DNA of 64,000 bases from Ignavibacteriales bacterium (GCA_026390795.1 JAPLFG010000001.1:248001-312000); one strand, 5' to 3'; positions 28,340 to 38,032 are shown, counted from the stretch's first letter. Made by a program: numbers and translations. Notes: generated from the sequence alone by a model not told the origin.

Positions 28340-29623
28340 TTACTTTTTCTCTGTTCCTGCACGTTTTGGCTGCATCGATATTTTTGAACCATCTTCCAAT
28401 TCTTTTGAGATAGCTCTGTACGGACCGCTAACAACATTTTCATTTCCTTTTAAGCCGCTAACAATTTCAATATACGTATCGTCACTAATTCCGGTTTTTA
28501 CTTCCAGCATTTTAGCTTTATTATCTTGGTTAATAAAAACAACTTCTTTTGGTTTGTTGTTTCTATCTTTTTTTGCTTTAGCGTCAATTGCTGCTTGATC
28601 ATTAGCCTGAGACGGATCCATCACTGCTTCTTTAGCAACACGAGCTGTAACGCTTTGGATTGGAACAGACAATACATTTTCTTTCTTTTCTGTTTGAATA
28701 TCAGCATCGCAAGACATTCCCGGTCTAATTTTATTCTCCGGATTTATAATTAAAATCTTTACCTCAAAGTTTACCACTTCGTCTTGAGTTCCCAGACCCT
28801 GTGTTATTGCACTATTACCTATTTGAGTTACTACACCTGTGAAAGTTCTGTCTGTGAACGCATCAACATGGATTTTTGCGGTATCTCCAACGGAAATTAG
28901 TACAACATCATTTTCATCAACACTTACGGTAGCTTCCATTTTGCTTAGATCCGCAACAGTTAACATTTCGGTACCGGGACTGAATCCGCTGCCCAAAACT
29001 CTTTCACTGAGATCTATATTGCGTTTGCTTATAGTACCATTTAATGGCGAGTAGACAATTGTTTTATTTAGATTTGTAATAGCGTCTTTTAAAGAAGCTT
29101 CAGCCTGTACAACTCCGGATTTCATTGCTTCGTAATTTCCAAGAGTCTGAAGATAAGTAGATTTTGCTGTTTCAAGTTCAGAGTCACTTGCTAATTTCTT
29201 CTGTGCTAGTTCCTGGACTCGTTTATAATCAGATTCAACCTTATCAAGCTGAGCTTTTGTTGATGATAAGGAAGATTTTGATTGTGCCAACCGTGCATCT
29301 GCGCTATTTTTTTGAGCTTCATAATTATCCGGTTTTATTCTAAGAAGAAGTTGCCCTTTTCTAACTACATCTCCTTCCCGAACCGGCAGATCAACGACTT
29401 CTCCGGTTGCTTCTGCACTAATTTTAACTTGATAAACAGGATTAATTTTTCCCGTAGCAGAAACCACTTGAGTAATATTTCTCTTCTCAACTTTTTCTGT
29501 CTGAACTACAACGACTTCTTCCTTACTGCCGCTGAAAATCACCAGCAGAAGAACTACAAGCAGAAGAAGTCCTAATCCGCCGAAAATAAAAAGTTTCTTT
29601 TTCGATTTTTTCCCATTAGCCAT
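28340..29623 (-). CDS. MacA-like periplasmic adaptor (HlyD/RND membrane-fusion family)
   Basis: A 427-residue adaptor that bridges an inner-membrane transporter to TolC. An N-terminal hydrophobic anchor (about 8-30) is followed by a barrel-sandwich (lipoyl-like) half with A-T-G-E-V-V-D-L-P-V-R-E-G-D, a coiled-coil hairpin (about 95-200, rich in A/K/Q/E), the second lipoyl half with V-Y-S-P-L-N-G-T-I, and beta-barrel and membrane-proximal domains. An unusual Lys/Asp/Asn-rich insert (around residues 335-360) interrupts the C-terminal part. It is second in the operon, 24 bp after the TolC-type gene. Confidence 0.93.
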   Translation of the reverse strand: MANGKKSKKKLFIFGGLGLLLLVVLLLVIFSGSKEEVVVVQTEKVEKRNITQVVSATGKINPVYQVKISAEATGEVVDLPVREGDVVRKGQLLLRIKPDNYEAQKNSADARLAQSKSSLSSTKAQLDKVESDYKRVQELAQKKLASDSELETAKSTYLQTLGNYEAMKSGVVQAEASLKDAITNLNKTIVYSPLNGTISKRNIDLSERVLGSGFSPGTEMLTVADLSKMEATVSVDENDVVLISVGDTAKIHVDAFTDRTFTGVVTQIGNSAITQGLGTQDEVVNFEVKILIINPENKIRPGMSCDADIQTEKKENVLSVPIQSVTARVAKEAVMDPSQANDQAAIDAKAKKDRNNKPKEVVFINQDNKAKMLEVKTGISDDTYIEIVSGLKGNENVVSGPYRAISKELEDGSKISMQPKRAGTEKK

Positions 29624-29647
29624 TGTATTTAACTCCTTAATGTAATT

Positions 29648-30994
29648 TTATTCAAATTTTGAAAAATCTAATCTTCCGATAGCATTATTCAATTTATCGT
29701 GCTGGCGATAGAAATCATATCCAGCATTAATCTTGTTACTTAGAGCATCTTGATAATCTCTGCTTGCTTGAAGAACATCGAGTAAAGTAGCAGAACCAAG
29801 ATTATATCTTTCTTGATTGATCTTCCGGGTTTCTTCGGCAGCAGCAACATTTTTTGTTGCAACATCTAGACTTTTTTTAGCGGCAACTAAATCTAAATAA
29901 GTTTGCTTGATCTCAATTTTGATTTGTCTTTCTAACGCAGAAAGATCTTCTCTTGCATTCAACTCGGTAACTCTTGCAAATTGAATTTGAGATTCAGTGC
30001 TAAAGTTAGAGAATATTGGAATATTTAAAGAGAGTCCAATTGAAAAACTTTTTCTATTAAAAAGGTCGCCAGTTGTAACAGCACTTGTTCCATAAGAATA
30101 ATTTCCACTTAATGATGGATACAGACCACTCCTTGCAATCGTTAAACCACTTTCAGCAGCACTAAGAGTCAATTGCTGGCTCTTATAATCAAAACGTTTA
30201 TCTAAAGCAGTATTTACCATAGTTTGAATATCATCGAAATCTTTCAAATAGGTATCAGAATCAACTACTTTTTTCCCCTCAAACGGATCAACCAGCACAT
30301 ATTCTTCTAAGACATTCAAAGCAAGGTAGTTTAGAAGAGAAGCTTTCGACGATTCATAAATATTTTGTGTCTGAATTTGAAGAAGTTCTGCATTACCCAA
30401 TTGAACCTGAGCGGTGTAAACATCGGCAAGTGTAACAGATCCTAAACGGTTTCTTTCTTGAACAGTCTCGTAAAGTTTCTGAAAATATTTCACATTTTCT
30501 TCCCTTACCGAAAGCAATTCCTCAGCATTCAAAACGATGTAAAAATAATCTGTTGTTGTGTACACAATATTCTGTTTTATTTTCGATATGTTATATTCAC
30601 TTGCATGTAAATTATCTTTACTTTGAGAAATAGCAGCATAATTTGCTAATCCATTGAATAGCATAACATTTCCACTTAGACCTACATTATAATATCTATT
30701 CTCGGTAGTGGACGCTGGAATTTCGGTAGCATTGCCGAAAAAATCTCTTTGAATGCCACCCTTATCAGTTATTCTTTGCCAGTTGAATTGAGCGCCAGCA
30801 CCAAGACTTGGGGCCAATTCACCGTAGGCATTTTTAAGTTGTGATTCACTGTTCGTAAGATTGTTCTTAGACTTAATAAGAGTAGTATTTTTTTGAAGCG
30901 CAATTGATATTGCTTCTTGAAGTGTTAATTTCTTCTGAGCGAAAGTCGGTAAGGCAATCATCAAGACAATGAGCAATATTGAAATTCGTTTCAT
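29648..30994 (-). CDS. TolC-like outer-membrane efflux protein
   Basis: A 448-residue outer-membrane channel. A signal peptide (about 1-19, ending T-F-A-Q) is followed by two OEP repeats with the typical long amphipathic helices and Y-x-G-S-A/V-T-L-x-D-V-L/Y motifs (GSVTLADVYTAQ and GSATLLDVLQA). It forms the exit duct for the ABC exporter encoded downstream. The gene is first in the operon; AAAGGAGA precedes the ATG. The 90-bp gap before it, after the cca stop, is the likely promoter region. Confidence 0.94.
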   Translation of the reverse strand: MKRISILLIVLMIALPTFAQKKLTLQEAISIALQKNTTLIKSKNNLTNSESQLKNAYGELAPSLGAGAQFNWQRITDKGGIQRDFFGNATEIPASTTENRYYNVGLSGNVMLFNGLANYAAISQSKDNLHASEYNISKIKQNIVYTTTDYFYIVLNAEELLSVREENVKYFQKLYETVQERNRLGSVTLADVYTAQVQLGNAELLQIQTQNIYESSKASLLNYLALNVLEEYVLVDPFEGKKVVDSDTYLKDFDDIQTMVNTALDKRFDYKSQQLTLSAAESGLTIARSGLYPSLSGNYSYGTSAVTTGDLFNRKSFSIGLSLNIPIFSNFSTESQIQFARVTELNAREDLSALERQIKIEIKQTYLDLVAAKKSLDVATKNVAAAEETRKINQERYNLGSATLLDVLQASRDYQDALSNKINAGYDFYRQHDKLNNAIGRLDFSKFE

Positions 30995-31084
30995 CCGTTT
31001 CTCCTTTTGAGAACAATTGTGGTTTATTGTTTATTAAGACGTAGTCTACTGTAAAAAAGTTACAAATTAAAAATACAAACTTGT

Positions 31085-32503
31085 TTATTGATTCTTATGA
31101 AGAAAGTCATCTTTTATTCTTAAAAAATATTCAAATGATTCTTCATAGTTGTTTGCAATTTTACCATCGAGAATGGCTTCTTCAATTGCGGTCTTTATTT
31201 CGCCAACTAATTTTGATGGAGGTATATTGCAAACTCTCATAATCTCCTCGCCTCTTACCGGAGATTGAAAAGCTCTTAGTTGATCTCTCTCTCTGACATC
31301 CTTAACCTTCTGCATTACAATTTCGTAGTTCTCTAGATAGCGAGAAACTTTTGAAGGATTTTTACTTGTTATATCTGCCCTACAAAGCGTTATCAAATCA
31401 TCCAGATCTTCGTCTGCAGAGACAATTAACCGGCGTATTGCTGAATCGGTAACTACTTCATCAACTAATGCTATTGGACGAAGGTGAAGCCGTACTAGCT
31501 TTTCAATGTAATCTAATTTTGTCAAAGGAAGTTTCATACGGTTGAAAATAGTTTTCATCATACGGGCACCGAGTTCTTCATGCCCGTGAAAAGTCCAGCC
31601 TGTTCCCTCAACAAACCTTTTTGTTTGAGGTTTTGCAATATCATGAACTAGAGCTGCAAACCGTAGCCAAATATTTTCGGTCACTGAGGCAATATTATCA
31701 ACTACTATACAAGTATGGTAAAAAACATCCTTGTGATGAAAATCTTTTCTTTGTTCAACTCCTGCCAATTTATGTATTTCAGGAAAAACTACTTTCATCA
31801 CTCCGCTCTCGAACAAATTTATCAACCCGATCGAAGGTTTTGGCGAGGCGAGAATTTTCATAAACTCATCTGTAATTCTTTCTTGAGATACAATAGTAAG
31901 ACGATCAGCCATTGACCCGGCAGCTTCAATTACCGATTTATCTATAATAAAATTTAGTTGCGAAGCAAACCTAAATGCACGCATGATTCTAAGCGGATCG
32001 TCATCAAATGTTTGAAAAGGATCTAATGGTGTACGGATTAACTTATTTTCAATATCAATTAGGCCGTTAAACTTATCTATTAATTTTCCAAAGTCTTCTT
32101 CATTTAATGAAACCGCAAGAGTATTTATTGTAAAATCACGCCGGTTAATATCATCATCAAGAGTTCCAATTTCAACAATGGGGTTTCTGCTCTCCCTTAA
32201 ATATGATTCTTTACGTGCTCCTACAAATTCAAGTGATATATTTTCGTAAATGAAATGTGCAGTACCAAAATTTTTATAGATCGAAATGTTTTTTACACCA
32301 AGTGAGTTTGCAAATTGTTGAGCAAATTGAGGTCCGCTTCCTACGACAAGAAAATCCATCTCGCTTCGAGATCGTTGCAAGACAATGTCTCTAACAAATC
32401 CACCTATAAGAAACAATTCTTCAGAACGAGATCTAGCTAATACTGATGCTTCTCTTAAAAATGTATATTCTTTTAACTGATCTTCAAAATTCATTTTACT
32501 CAT
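31085..32503 (-). CDS. CCA tRNA nucleotidyltransferase / poly(A) polymerase family with HD domain
   Basis: A 472-residue class II nucleotidyltransferase that would add or repair the tRNA 3' CCA. The head domain has LIGGFVRDIVL and RRDFTINTLAV, the neck has DDPLRIMRAFRFASQL, and an HD domain follows (A-L-V-H-D-I-A-K, with G-H-E-E-L-G-A). One oddity: the metal-binding D-x-D reads E48-M-D50, so the first Asp is Glu. An alternative start is Met4. No tRNA in this window encodes CCA, so the cell needs such an enzyme. The gene overlaps the upstream metallopeptidase gene by 8 bp. Confidence 0.88.
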   Translation of the reverse strand: MSKMNFEDQLKEYTFLREASVLARSRSEELFLIGGFVRDIVLQRSRSEMDFLVVGSGPQFAQQFANSLGVKNISIYKNFGTAHFIYENISLEFVGARKESYLRESRNPIVEIGTLDDDINRRDFTINTLAVSLNEEDFGKLIDKFNGLIDIENKLIRTPLDPFQTFDDDPLRIMRAFRFASQLNFIIDKSVIEAAGSMADRLTIVSQERITDEFMKILASPKPSIGLINLFESGVMKVVFPEIHKLAGVEQRKDFHHKDVFYHTCIVVDNIASVTENIWLRFAALVHDIAKPQTKRFVEGTGWTFHGHEELGARMMKTIFNRMKLPLTKLDYIEKLVRLHLRPIALVDEVVTDSAIRRLIVSADEDLDDLITLCRADITSKNPSKVSRYLENYEIVMQKVKDVRERDQLRAFQSPVRGEEIMRVCNIPPSKLVGEIKTAIEEAILDGKIANNYEESFEYFLRIKDDFLHKNQ

Positions 32504-34715
32504 TACTAAATTTTTTTATCCCATCGGCATTGTTCTTAAACCAGTTTACCATTCTCAAATTTTCCACAAACTGATGATTTGAATTCTCATCTTTCTTAAA
32601 ATCGAATGAATGTACTGCAAAATATTGAGCTTGTCCATAATCCAAATTCTTCAATGCACTCATTGATATTTTAAGTGCGGCATAACTGGAGACGTAATCT
32701 GTAACCTGTAATTTATTCCGCAAATCTGAGATTAATTTTATAATATCTTGATTTGACCGTTCGGCTAATCTCAATAACGATGGTATTGAATAATATTTAA
32801 TTCCCTTCTCATTGTGCCTCAACAAAGTTTCATACTTCATGATTTCATTTTTATCGAAAAATGATTTCAAGGAATCGGTTCCATCTTCAAGGATCGACTT
32901 TCTAATCAAGACTTCGTTCGTGTAATCAACGTGGGGATTCTGCTTTAACAAAGAGTCGTAAACCGCAACAGCGTCGGATTTTCTATTTGTTTCAATGAAT
33001 AGATCACCGAGTGCAAGTTCGAGATAAAAGAAATACTGACTCTTCTTAAAATTAACTAATTGTTCGTTCAAAACCTTTTCCGCTTCAGAATATTTTTTTT
33101 CTTTGGAATAACATGCAATAATACCAATTAAAGATTGATAGGAATTGGAGTAGCTATAGACTTTCTGAAATAGGTTGAGTGCGTCACTAATCCGTTTTGT
33201 ATTGAATAAATTCCATGCTTTTTTTACTTCCGCACCAGCAACGCGGGGACAGAATTTTTTAAATATTGTTGTACCGCCAAAGTAAAGTTGAGCTTTGGAA
33301 TTGTTAACATTAATCTGATATATTTTCAGAAAATCGTTATACTCTACAACAAGAGCAGATAAGTTTTTACCATAGATCATGGTAAAATCAGTGTTGCTGT
33401 AAAGTGTTTTTATTTTTTCAACACCATACTTATCTACCAGATATTTAATAAATGATCCGCAATAGATATACGAAATTGATGAATTCTTAGAAAAAAAGTT
33501 GAGTCCCTCAAAAAGTTTTTCAATCGAGATTTTGTAACCGGCTTGATTTGCCAGTTTTGCCATGTAATGAACTGGATTACCATTGTAGTTGTCCTCGAAA
33601 GCCATGGCGAATCCTTCAATCATTGAAGGATTAAAATTTTCTGCAACTTTTAATATGTTCTTTCCACTTCTAGCAGCTATAACATGCGCTAATTCATGCT
33701 TCAAGCTCCCTTCATAGTTGGAAAAGTTAAGGTAAATTTGATTTAACCAGGGTTTGGCAATATCGGCATTTCCCGACCCGAGAAGTTCCCTCTTTTGATC
33801 TCTATTACTAAAAATATAGGAATCGATTTTTTGTTTGTCAGTATGAAATTTAAGTTCGATTGTCAGTTGATCAAAGTAATACTCGTTAAGAAGAGCAGCA
33901 AATATTGCTTCCTTGTTTTTAAGAGAATCCGGTAAATGTACATGGAAATGTTCTGTAGTTATTGATTTACTCAGATTTCTGTCTAAACGGTTTTTATCCG
34001 TGGCAAAATGTAAAATTGGTTTTAAAAAAATAAATGCGATGACAATTATCAATAATGATGAAGAAATGAGAATTCTTTTGAAAAATACTTTTGAAGAGAT
34101 TCTCTTCGCAATTAAAACCATTGCAACGAAAAAGATAATATTACAAATTCGATAACCGATCAGCAATTTATCTACTGATAAATCTTCGTCATAGATTGTA
34201 CCCGGATAAAACCCGAATATTGGATTATAAAAATAAATTTGAGGATTAAGAAAAAATTCAACCAGAGATGATAAGAGAATCACAAAAAAAAGAACTAAAA
34301 AAAAGAATAAAGCATATTTAGGCGTTACAGAAAAGGAGAAATATCCTGTCACTAATCCAAAAATAAATGATGGAATAGTAATCACAAAAAAGAATAAGAC
34401 ACCGTCTATAATTGGGCATTTTGAAATAAATAAACTTGGTATCAGGCTGATTAGAAATGGTAATAATAAAAAGCTCAAGAATAAAATTTTATTATTATTT
34501 AACAACTCTAAGAAGCTCTTATAACTGTTCTTTTTAAATTTTGATTGGGCAGTTAATCCGCCGAATAAAAAAAGTAATATTCCATTTATAGCAGCAAATT
34601 CAAATCCAATGGTACCTGTTAGCGGTAATTTTGTAAGTAAAATGTTTATGATTATTAATACAAGGAGATAAACACTGGCAATATCTAAATAAATTTCTTT
34701 TTGAAATACCTTCAA
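32496..34715 (-). CDS. Polytopic membrane metallopeptidase (HExxH) with TPR-like C-terminus
   Basis: I do not recognise a named family. The N-terminal third has about seven hydrophobic segments. A soluble domain follows with a zinc-peptidase motif, H-E-L-A-H (His353 to His357, counted from the GTG at 34754), and a downstream M-I-E-G-F whose Glu380 is well placed as third zinc ligand. This matches the gluzincin (peptidase MA-like) pattern. The C-terminal third is helical, with TPR-like repeats. The open frame begins at GTG 34754, inside murA. A TTG at 34715, one base after the murA stop, is the more economical start (739 residues). It sits in a run with a Ser/Thr kinase, murA and a CCA enzyme. 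Substrate unknown. Confidence 0.75.
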   Translation of the reverse strand: MKVFQKEIYLDIASVYLLVLIIINILLTKLPLTGTIGFEFAAINGILLFLFGGLTAQSKFKKNSYKSFLELLNNNKILFLSFLLLPFLISLIPSLFISKCPIIDGVLFFFVITIPSFIFGLVTGYFSFSVTPKYALFFFLVLFFVILLSSLVEFFLNPQIYFYNPIFGFYPGTIYDEDLSVDKLLIGYRICNIIFFVAMVLIAKRISSKVFFKRILISSSLLIIVIAFIFLKPILHFATDKNRLDRNLSKSITTEHFHVHLPDSLKNKEAIFAALLNEYYFDQLTIELKFHTDKQKIDSYIFSNRDQKRELLGSGNADIAKPWLNQIYLNFSNYEGSLKHELAHVIAARSGKNILKVAENFNPSMIEGFAMAFEDNYNGNPVHYMAKLANQAGYKISIEKLFEGLNFFSKNSSISYIYCGSFIKYLVDKYGVEKIKTLYSNTDFTMIYGKNLSALVVEYNDFLKIYQINVNNSKAQLYFGGTTIFKKFCPRVAGAEVKKAWNLFNTKRISDALNLFQKVYSYSNSYQSLIGIIACYSKEKKYSEAEKVLNEQLVNFKKSQYFFYLELALGDLFIETNRKSDAVAVYDSLLKQNPHVDYTNEVLIRKSILEDGTDSLKSFFDKNEIMKYETLLRHNEKGIKYYSIPSLLRLAERSNQDIIKLISDLRNKLQVTDYVSSYAALKISMSALKNLDYGQAQYFAVHSFDFKKDENSNHQFVENLRMVNWFKNNADGIKKFSNE

Positions 34716-34716
34716 T

Positions 34717-35982
34717 TTAGTATTCCGATGTAGTAGTTCGTTCAATATCCGCACCTAATGAACGTAATTTCTCTTCGATGCGCTGGTAGCCTCTATCAAT
34801 ATGATAAATGCGGAGTACTTCAGTAGTTCCGGTAGCTGCTAATCCTCCTAATACAAGAGATGCACTTGCACGAAGATCAGTTGACATTACTTTTGCTCCC
34901 TTCAATTGTGTAACCCCTTTTACTACTGCGCTGTTATTAATGACTTCAATATTGGCACCGAGACGGTTCAATTCCGGAACATGACTAAACCGATCATGAT
35001 AGATCGAATCAGTGACGGTTGAAGTACCATCCGCAAGGGACATATATGCGATCCATTGAGCCTGCATATCTGTGGGGAAACCTGGAAAAACAGATGTTGT
35101 TATATCTCTGCTCTTAGGGATAAGATTAATGGCATCTACTTCCAGTATATCATTCTTATAATTAATTTTAACACCACTTTCCTCAAATTTGAATAGTTCT
35201 GATTGAATATTAGATTGTTCTCGATATTCCAACTCAATTTTGCTCTTGGTTATAGCGGCTGCAGTTATCAAAGTCCCGGCTTCAATTCGATCAGATATAT
35301 TGTGAATTACCGAATGTTCTAAATTATCAACTCCTTCAATCTCAATTGTTGTTGTACCAATACCGTTAATCTTTGCTCCCATTAATTTTAAGCTGTCTGC
35401 TAAAAGTGTAATTTCTGGCTCCATGGAAGCATTAGTAATTAATGTGGATCCTTTTGCCAAGGTAGCCGCCATCATTGCATTTCCGGTTGCACCTACAGAT
35501 GAAACATCAAAATGGATTTTAGCACCATGGAGTTTTATTGCATTCGCAATAATGTAACCTTCTTCTAATTTTATTTCAGTTCCCAATTTTTTCATCGCCT
35601 CGAGATGTAAATTTATGGGTCTCGGTCCCCATGCACATCCACCAGGCATAGAAACTTTAGCAAATCCGAACCGGGCAATCAATGGTCCTAAAACATATAC
35701 GGAAGCACGCATTTTTTTTACATGTTCATAAGGAGCTATTTGACTTGTAATATTCGAGGTATCCAGAATTAATTTATGATTTTCGAACGAAGACTCAACG
35801 CCAAGTTGATTTAGGAGTTTAATCATAGTGTAAATATCATTCACTTCCGGTGTATTATCAATTTCGTTCAGTCCACAATTTAGAAGCGTTGCAGGCATTA
35901 AGACTAAGGCAGAATTTTTTGCACCGCTAACAGATACCTTTCCGCTTAATTTTTTACCGCCGTGTATTACAAATTTATCCAA
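34717..35982 (-). CDS. murA: UDP-N-acetylglucosamine 1-carboxyvinyltransferase
   Basis: It catalyses the first committed step of peptidoglycan synthesis, adding enolpyruvate from PEP to UDP-GlcNAc. Motifs: SGAKNSAL near the N-terminus (Lys/Asn that bind substrate), the active-site loop PGGCAWGPRPINLH with the fosfomycin-sensitive Cys, and F-P-T-D-M-Q-A-Q near residue 305. At 421 residues the length is standard. The start is TTG at 35982 with AAGGA just upstream. It is 8 bp after the Ser/Thr kinase gene. Confidence 0.96.
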   Translation of the reverse strand: MDKFVIHGGKKLSGKVSVSGAKNSALVLMPATLLNCGLNEIDNTPEVNDIYTMIKLLNQLGVESSFENHKLILDTSNITSQIAPYEHVKKMRASVYVLGPLIARFGFAKVSMPGGCAWGPRPINLHLEAMKKLGTEIKLEEGYIIANAIKLHGAKIHFDVSSVGATGNAMMAATLAKGSTLITNASMEPEITLLADSLKLMGAKINGIGTTTIEIEGVDNLEHSVIHNISDRIEAGTLITAAAITKSKIELEYREQSNIQSELFKFEESGVKINYKNDILEVDAINLIPKSRDITTSVFPGFPTDMQAQWIAYMSLADGTSTVTDSIYHDRFSHVPELNRLGANIEVINNSAVVKGVTQLKGAKVMSTDLRASASLVLGGLAATGTTEVLRIYHIDRGYQRIEEKLRSLGADIERTTTSEY

Positions 35983-35990
35983 GGCATTCC

Positions 35991-37892
35991 TTATTGAATT
36001 TTCATAATCGTACCGTTCACACCAACTATAAATACCTGTCCGTACGAACTAATAGCTAAACCGTTCATGTTTGAGTAGAAGTGAGAATCTACCAGATCCC
36101 AACTTTCACCTTTATTCTTTGAGATCAATATTGTTCCGCGGCTTCCAATAATTATTGAATTGTTATCAGTAATAAATTTAACTTTTTGGAATCCGCCGGC
36201 AGAATTTAATTTATTCTTTTCCCAATCTTTGCCAAAATTGACAGTTCTTAAAACTGTTCCATCGCCACCTACAATTAAACCATAACCATCTTTAATCAAA
36301 TCAATAGATTTTAAATAGTTATCAGTAATTGGTTCAGTGGATTTAGTCCAGCTTTCACCGCCGTTATTTGTATTTAATATTACTCCATTCCAACCAACCG
36401 CAATACCCTTCCGGGAATTAAAAAATGACAAATCGAAAATTACTTCATCAGTATTTGTGTTTACTTTAAACCAACTACTGCCACCATTAACTGTTTTAAG
36501 TATCAAACCTTTATTCCCAGTTATAAACCCGGTATAATCATCAATAAATTTTATTTTGAATAATGTAAAACCTTTAATTAAAGGAATCGAGCGAAGTGAA
36601 TCGATAAAGTGGGTACTGTAATAAAGTGAGGAAGAATCACCAACAATCAAAGTTTTGCCGCTTGGGAAGATGTAAATATCACTGAGTGTCTTTGTGCTGT
36701 CGAGATTATTTCTAGTCCAAGTGTTTCCGCCATCAACAGATGAAAGGACTAGCCCCGAGTCACCGACAGCAGCTGCAAACTTATCTCCAACAACATAGAT
36801 AGAGTTTAAATTTCGGAGGATGCCGGATTCTACTTTTGTTATTTCGCTTAATTTGTGTTTTGATTCATCAGAGGCAAACAATTGCTGTATACTGTATTTT
36901 CTGAACTTATCAAGTTCATTTGAAGTAATTAAACTATTTACTTGGTGATATACAAAATAAGATAATCCAATTAATACAATAGTAAAGCCTACAAAAGCTG
37001 AAACTGCAAAGATCTTATACTTCTTAGATCTGGGTTCATTTCGCTTAAAATAACTCGTTAATTTTGCAACTTGATTATCAAGTTCTTGAACATCCGCAAA
37101 CATTTCTTCGCAAGTATTGTACCGGTTTAGTGGATTTTTTTCTAATGCTTTCAAGAGTATTTTATTGACACTTTCCGGTATGCCTGCCATCTTATCTGTA
37201 ATACGTGGCGGGTTTTTTTTCAAATGAGCATCCATAACTTCATACTCACTTTGAAAATCAAAAGGAGGTTCTCCTACAATCATCTCATACGCAGTACATC
37301 CTATTGAATAAATATCGCTGCGGTTCGTCACTTCTTCACTCCGGATTTGCTCCGGACTCATATAATATACAGTACCAATTTTAGATCCGGTTTTCGTCAT
37401 ACTATTATCAAACAAAGATTTCGAAATTCCAAAATCCATTATTTTGGTAATGCCTTCTTTGTTTAAGATAATATTAGATGGTTTGATATCCCTATGGACA
37501 AAACCTTTTGAATGCGCGTATCCGATTCCAAGAAGAAGTTGTTTTATTATATAAATTACATCGTAAAGATTAAATCTGCCCTGACGTTCAATTACTTTTT
37601 CTAAACTTTCTCCTTCAACATACTCCATAACAATACCAAGTAGGTCAGAGTATTCAATAAATCCGTAAACCGTAACTATGTTAGGATGCGATAATTTTGC
37701 TTGATTCTTAGCTTCTCGTTTGAAACGCTCAATGAAACGTTCTTTATCATTCACTTGTGAGTTTAGCATCTTAATAGCTACATAGCGATCTAACTTGGTA
37801 TCGTACGCTTTATAAATAATTCCCATGCCACCTTTACCGAGCACAGAAACTACTTTGTAATTGTCAATTGACTTGCCTATTAGGTTTTCCAT
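35991..37892 (-). CDS. Transmembrane Ser/Thr protein kinase with Ycf48/BNR-like repeat sensor
   Basis: A 633-residue receptor-like Hanks-type kinase. The cytoplasmic domain (about 12-270) has the glycine loop GKGGMG, VAIK (Lys41), HRDIKPSN (Asp135), MDFG (Asp153) and Y-Y-M-S-P-E-Q, so it should be active. One membrane helix follows (about 293-318). The outer part (about 345-633) has repeated D/N-G-G-x-x-W units (SVDGGNTWTRN, T-V-N-G-G-S-S-W, T-N-N-G-G-E-S-W), the mark of Ycf48/BNR-type beta-propellers, instead of the PASTA domains of Gram-positive kinases. It is the first gene of a cluster with murA 8 bp downstream. Confidence 0.93.
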   Translation of the reverse strand: MENLIGKSIDNYKVVSVLGKGGMGIIYKAYDTKLDRYVAIKMLNSQVNDKERFIERFKREAKNQAKLSHPNIVTVYGFIEYSDLLGIVMEYVEGESLEKVIERQGRFNLYDVIYIIKQLLLGIGYAHSKGFVHRDIKPSNIILNKEGITKIMDFGISKSLFDNSMTKTGSKIGTVYYMSPEQIRSEEVTNRSDIYSIGCTAYEMIVGEPPFDFQSEYEVMDAHLKKNPPRITDKMAGIPESVNKILLKALEKNPLNRYNTCEEMFADVQELDNQVAKLTSYFKRNEPRSKKYKIFAVSAFVGFTIVLIGLSYFVYHQVNSLITSNELDKFRKYSIQQLFASDESKHKLSEITKVESGILRNLNSIYVVGDKFAAAVGDSGLVLSSVDGGNTWTRNNLDSTKTLSDIYIFPSGKTLIVGDSSSLYYSTHFIDSLRSIPLIKGFTLFKIKFIDDYTGFITGNKGLILKTVNGGSSWFKVNTNTDEVIFDLSFFNSRKGIAVGWNGVILNTNNGGESWTKSTEPITDNYLKSIDLIKDGYGLIVGGDGTVLRTVNFGKDWEKNKLNSAGGFQKVKFITDNNSIIIGSRGTILISKNKGESWDLVDSHFYSNMNGLAISSYGQVFIVGVNGTIMKIQ

Positions 37893-38006
37893 ATAAGATG
37901 CTGTTTTTTGAAATAGAATATAAGAAATTCTCCTTTTCCTTTTATTGTTTTATCAATTATTCAATTTGATTTCCTATTTTTTTGTTTTCTCTAATCATTT
38001 GACTAA

Positions 38007-38027
38007 TTTTGCAAGCCATTTGCAAAA
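38007..38027. repeat. Inverted repeat just upstream of tRNA-Leu(UAG)
   Basis: TTTTGCAA and TTGCAAAA are perfect 8-bp arms separated by five bases, ending 5 bp before the tRNA. This lies between the divergent kinase and tRNA genes. It might be an operator or a processing hairpin; no function can be assigned. Confidence 0.5.
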
Positions 38028-38032
38028 CACAT

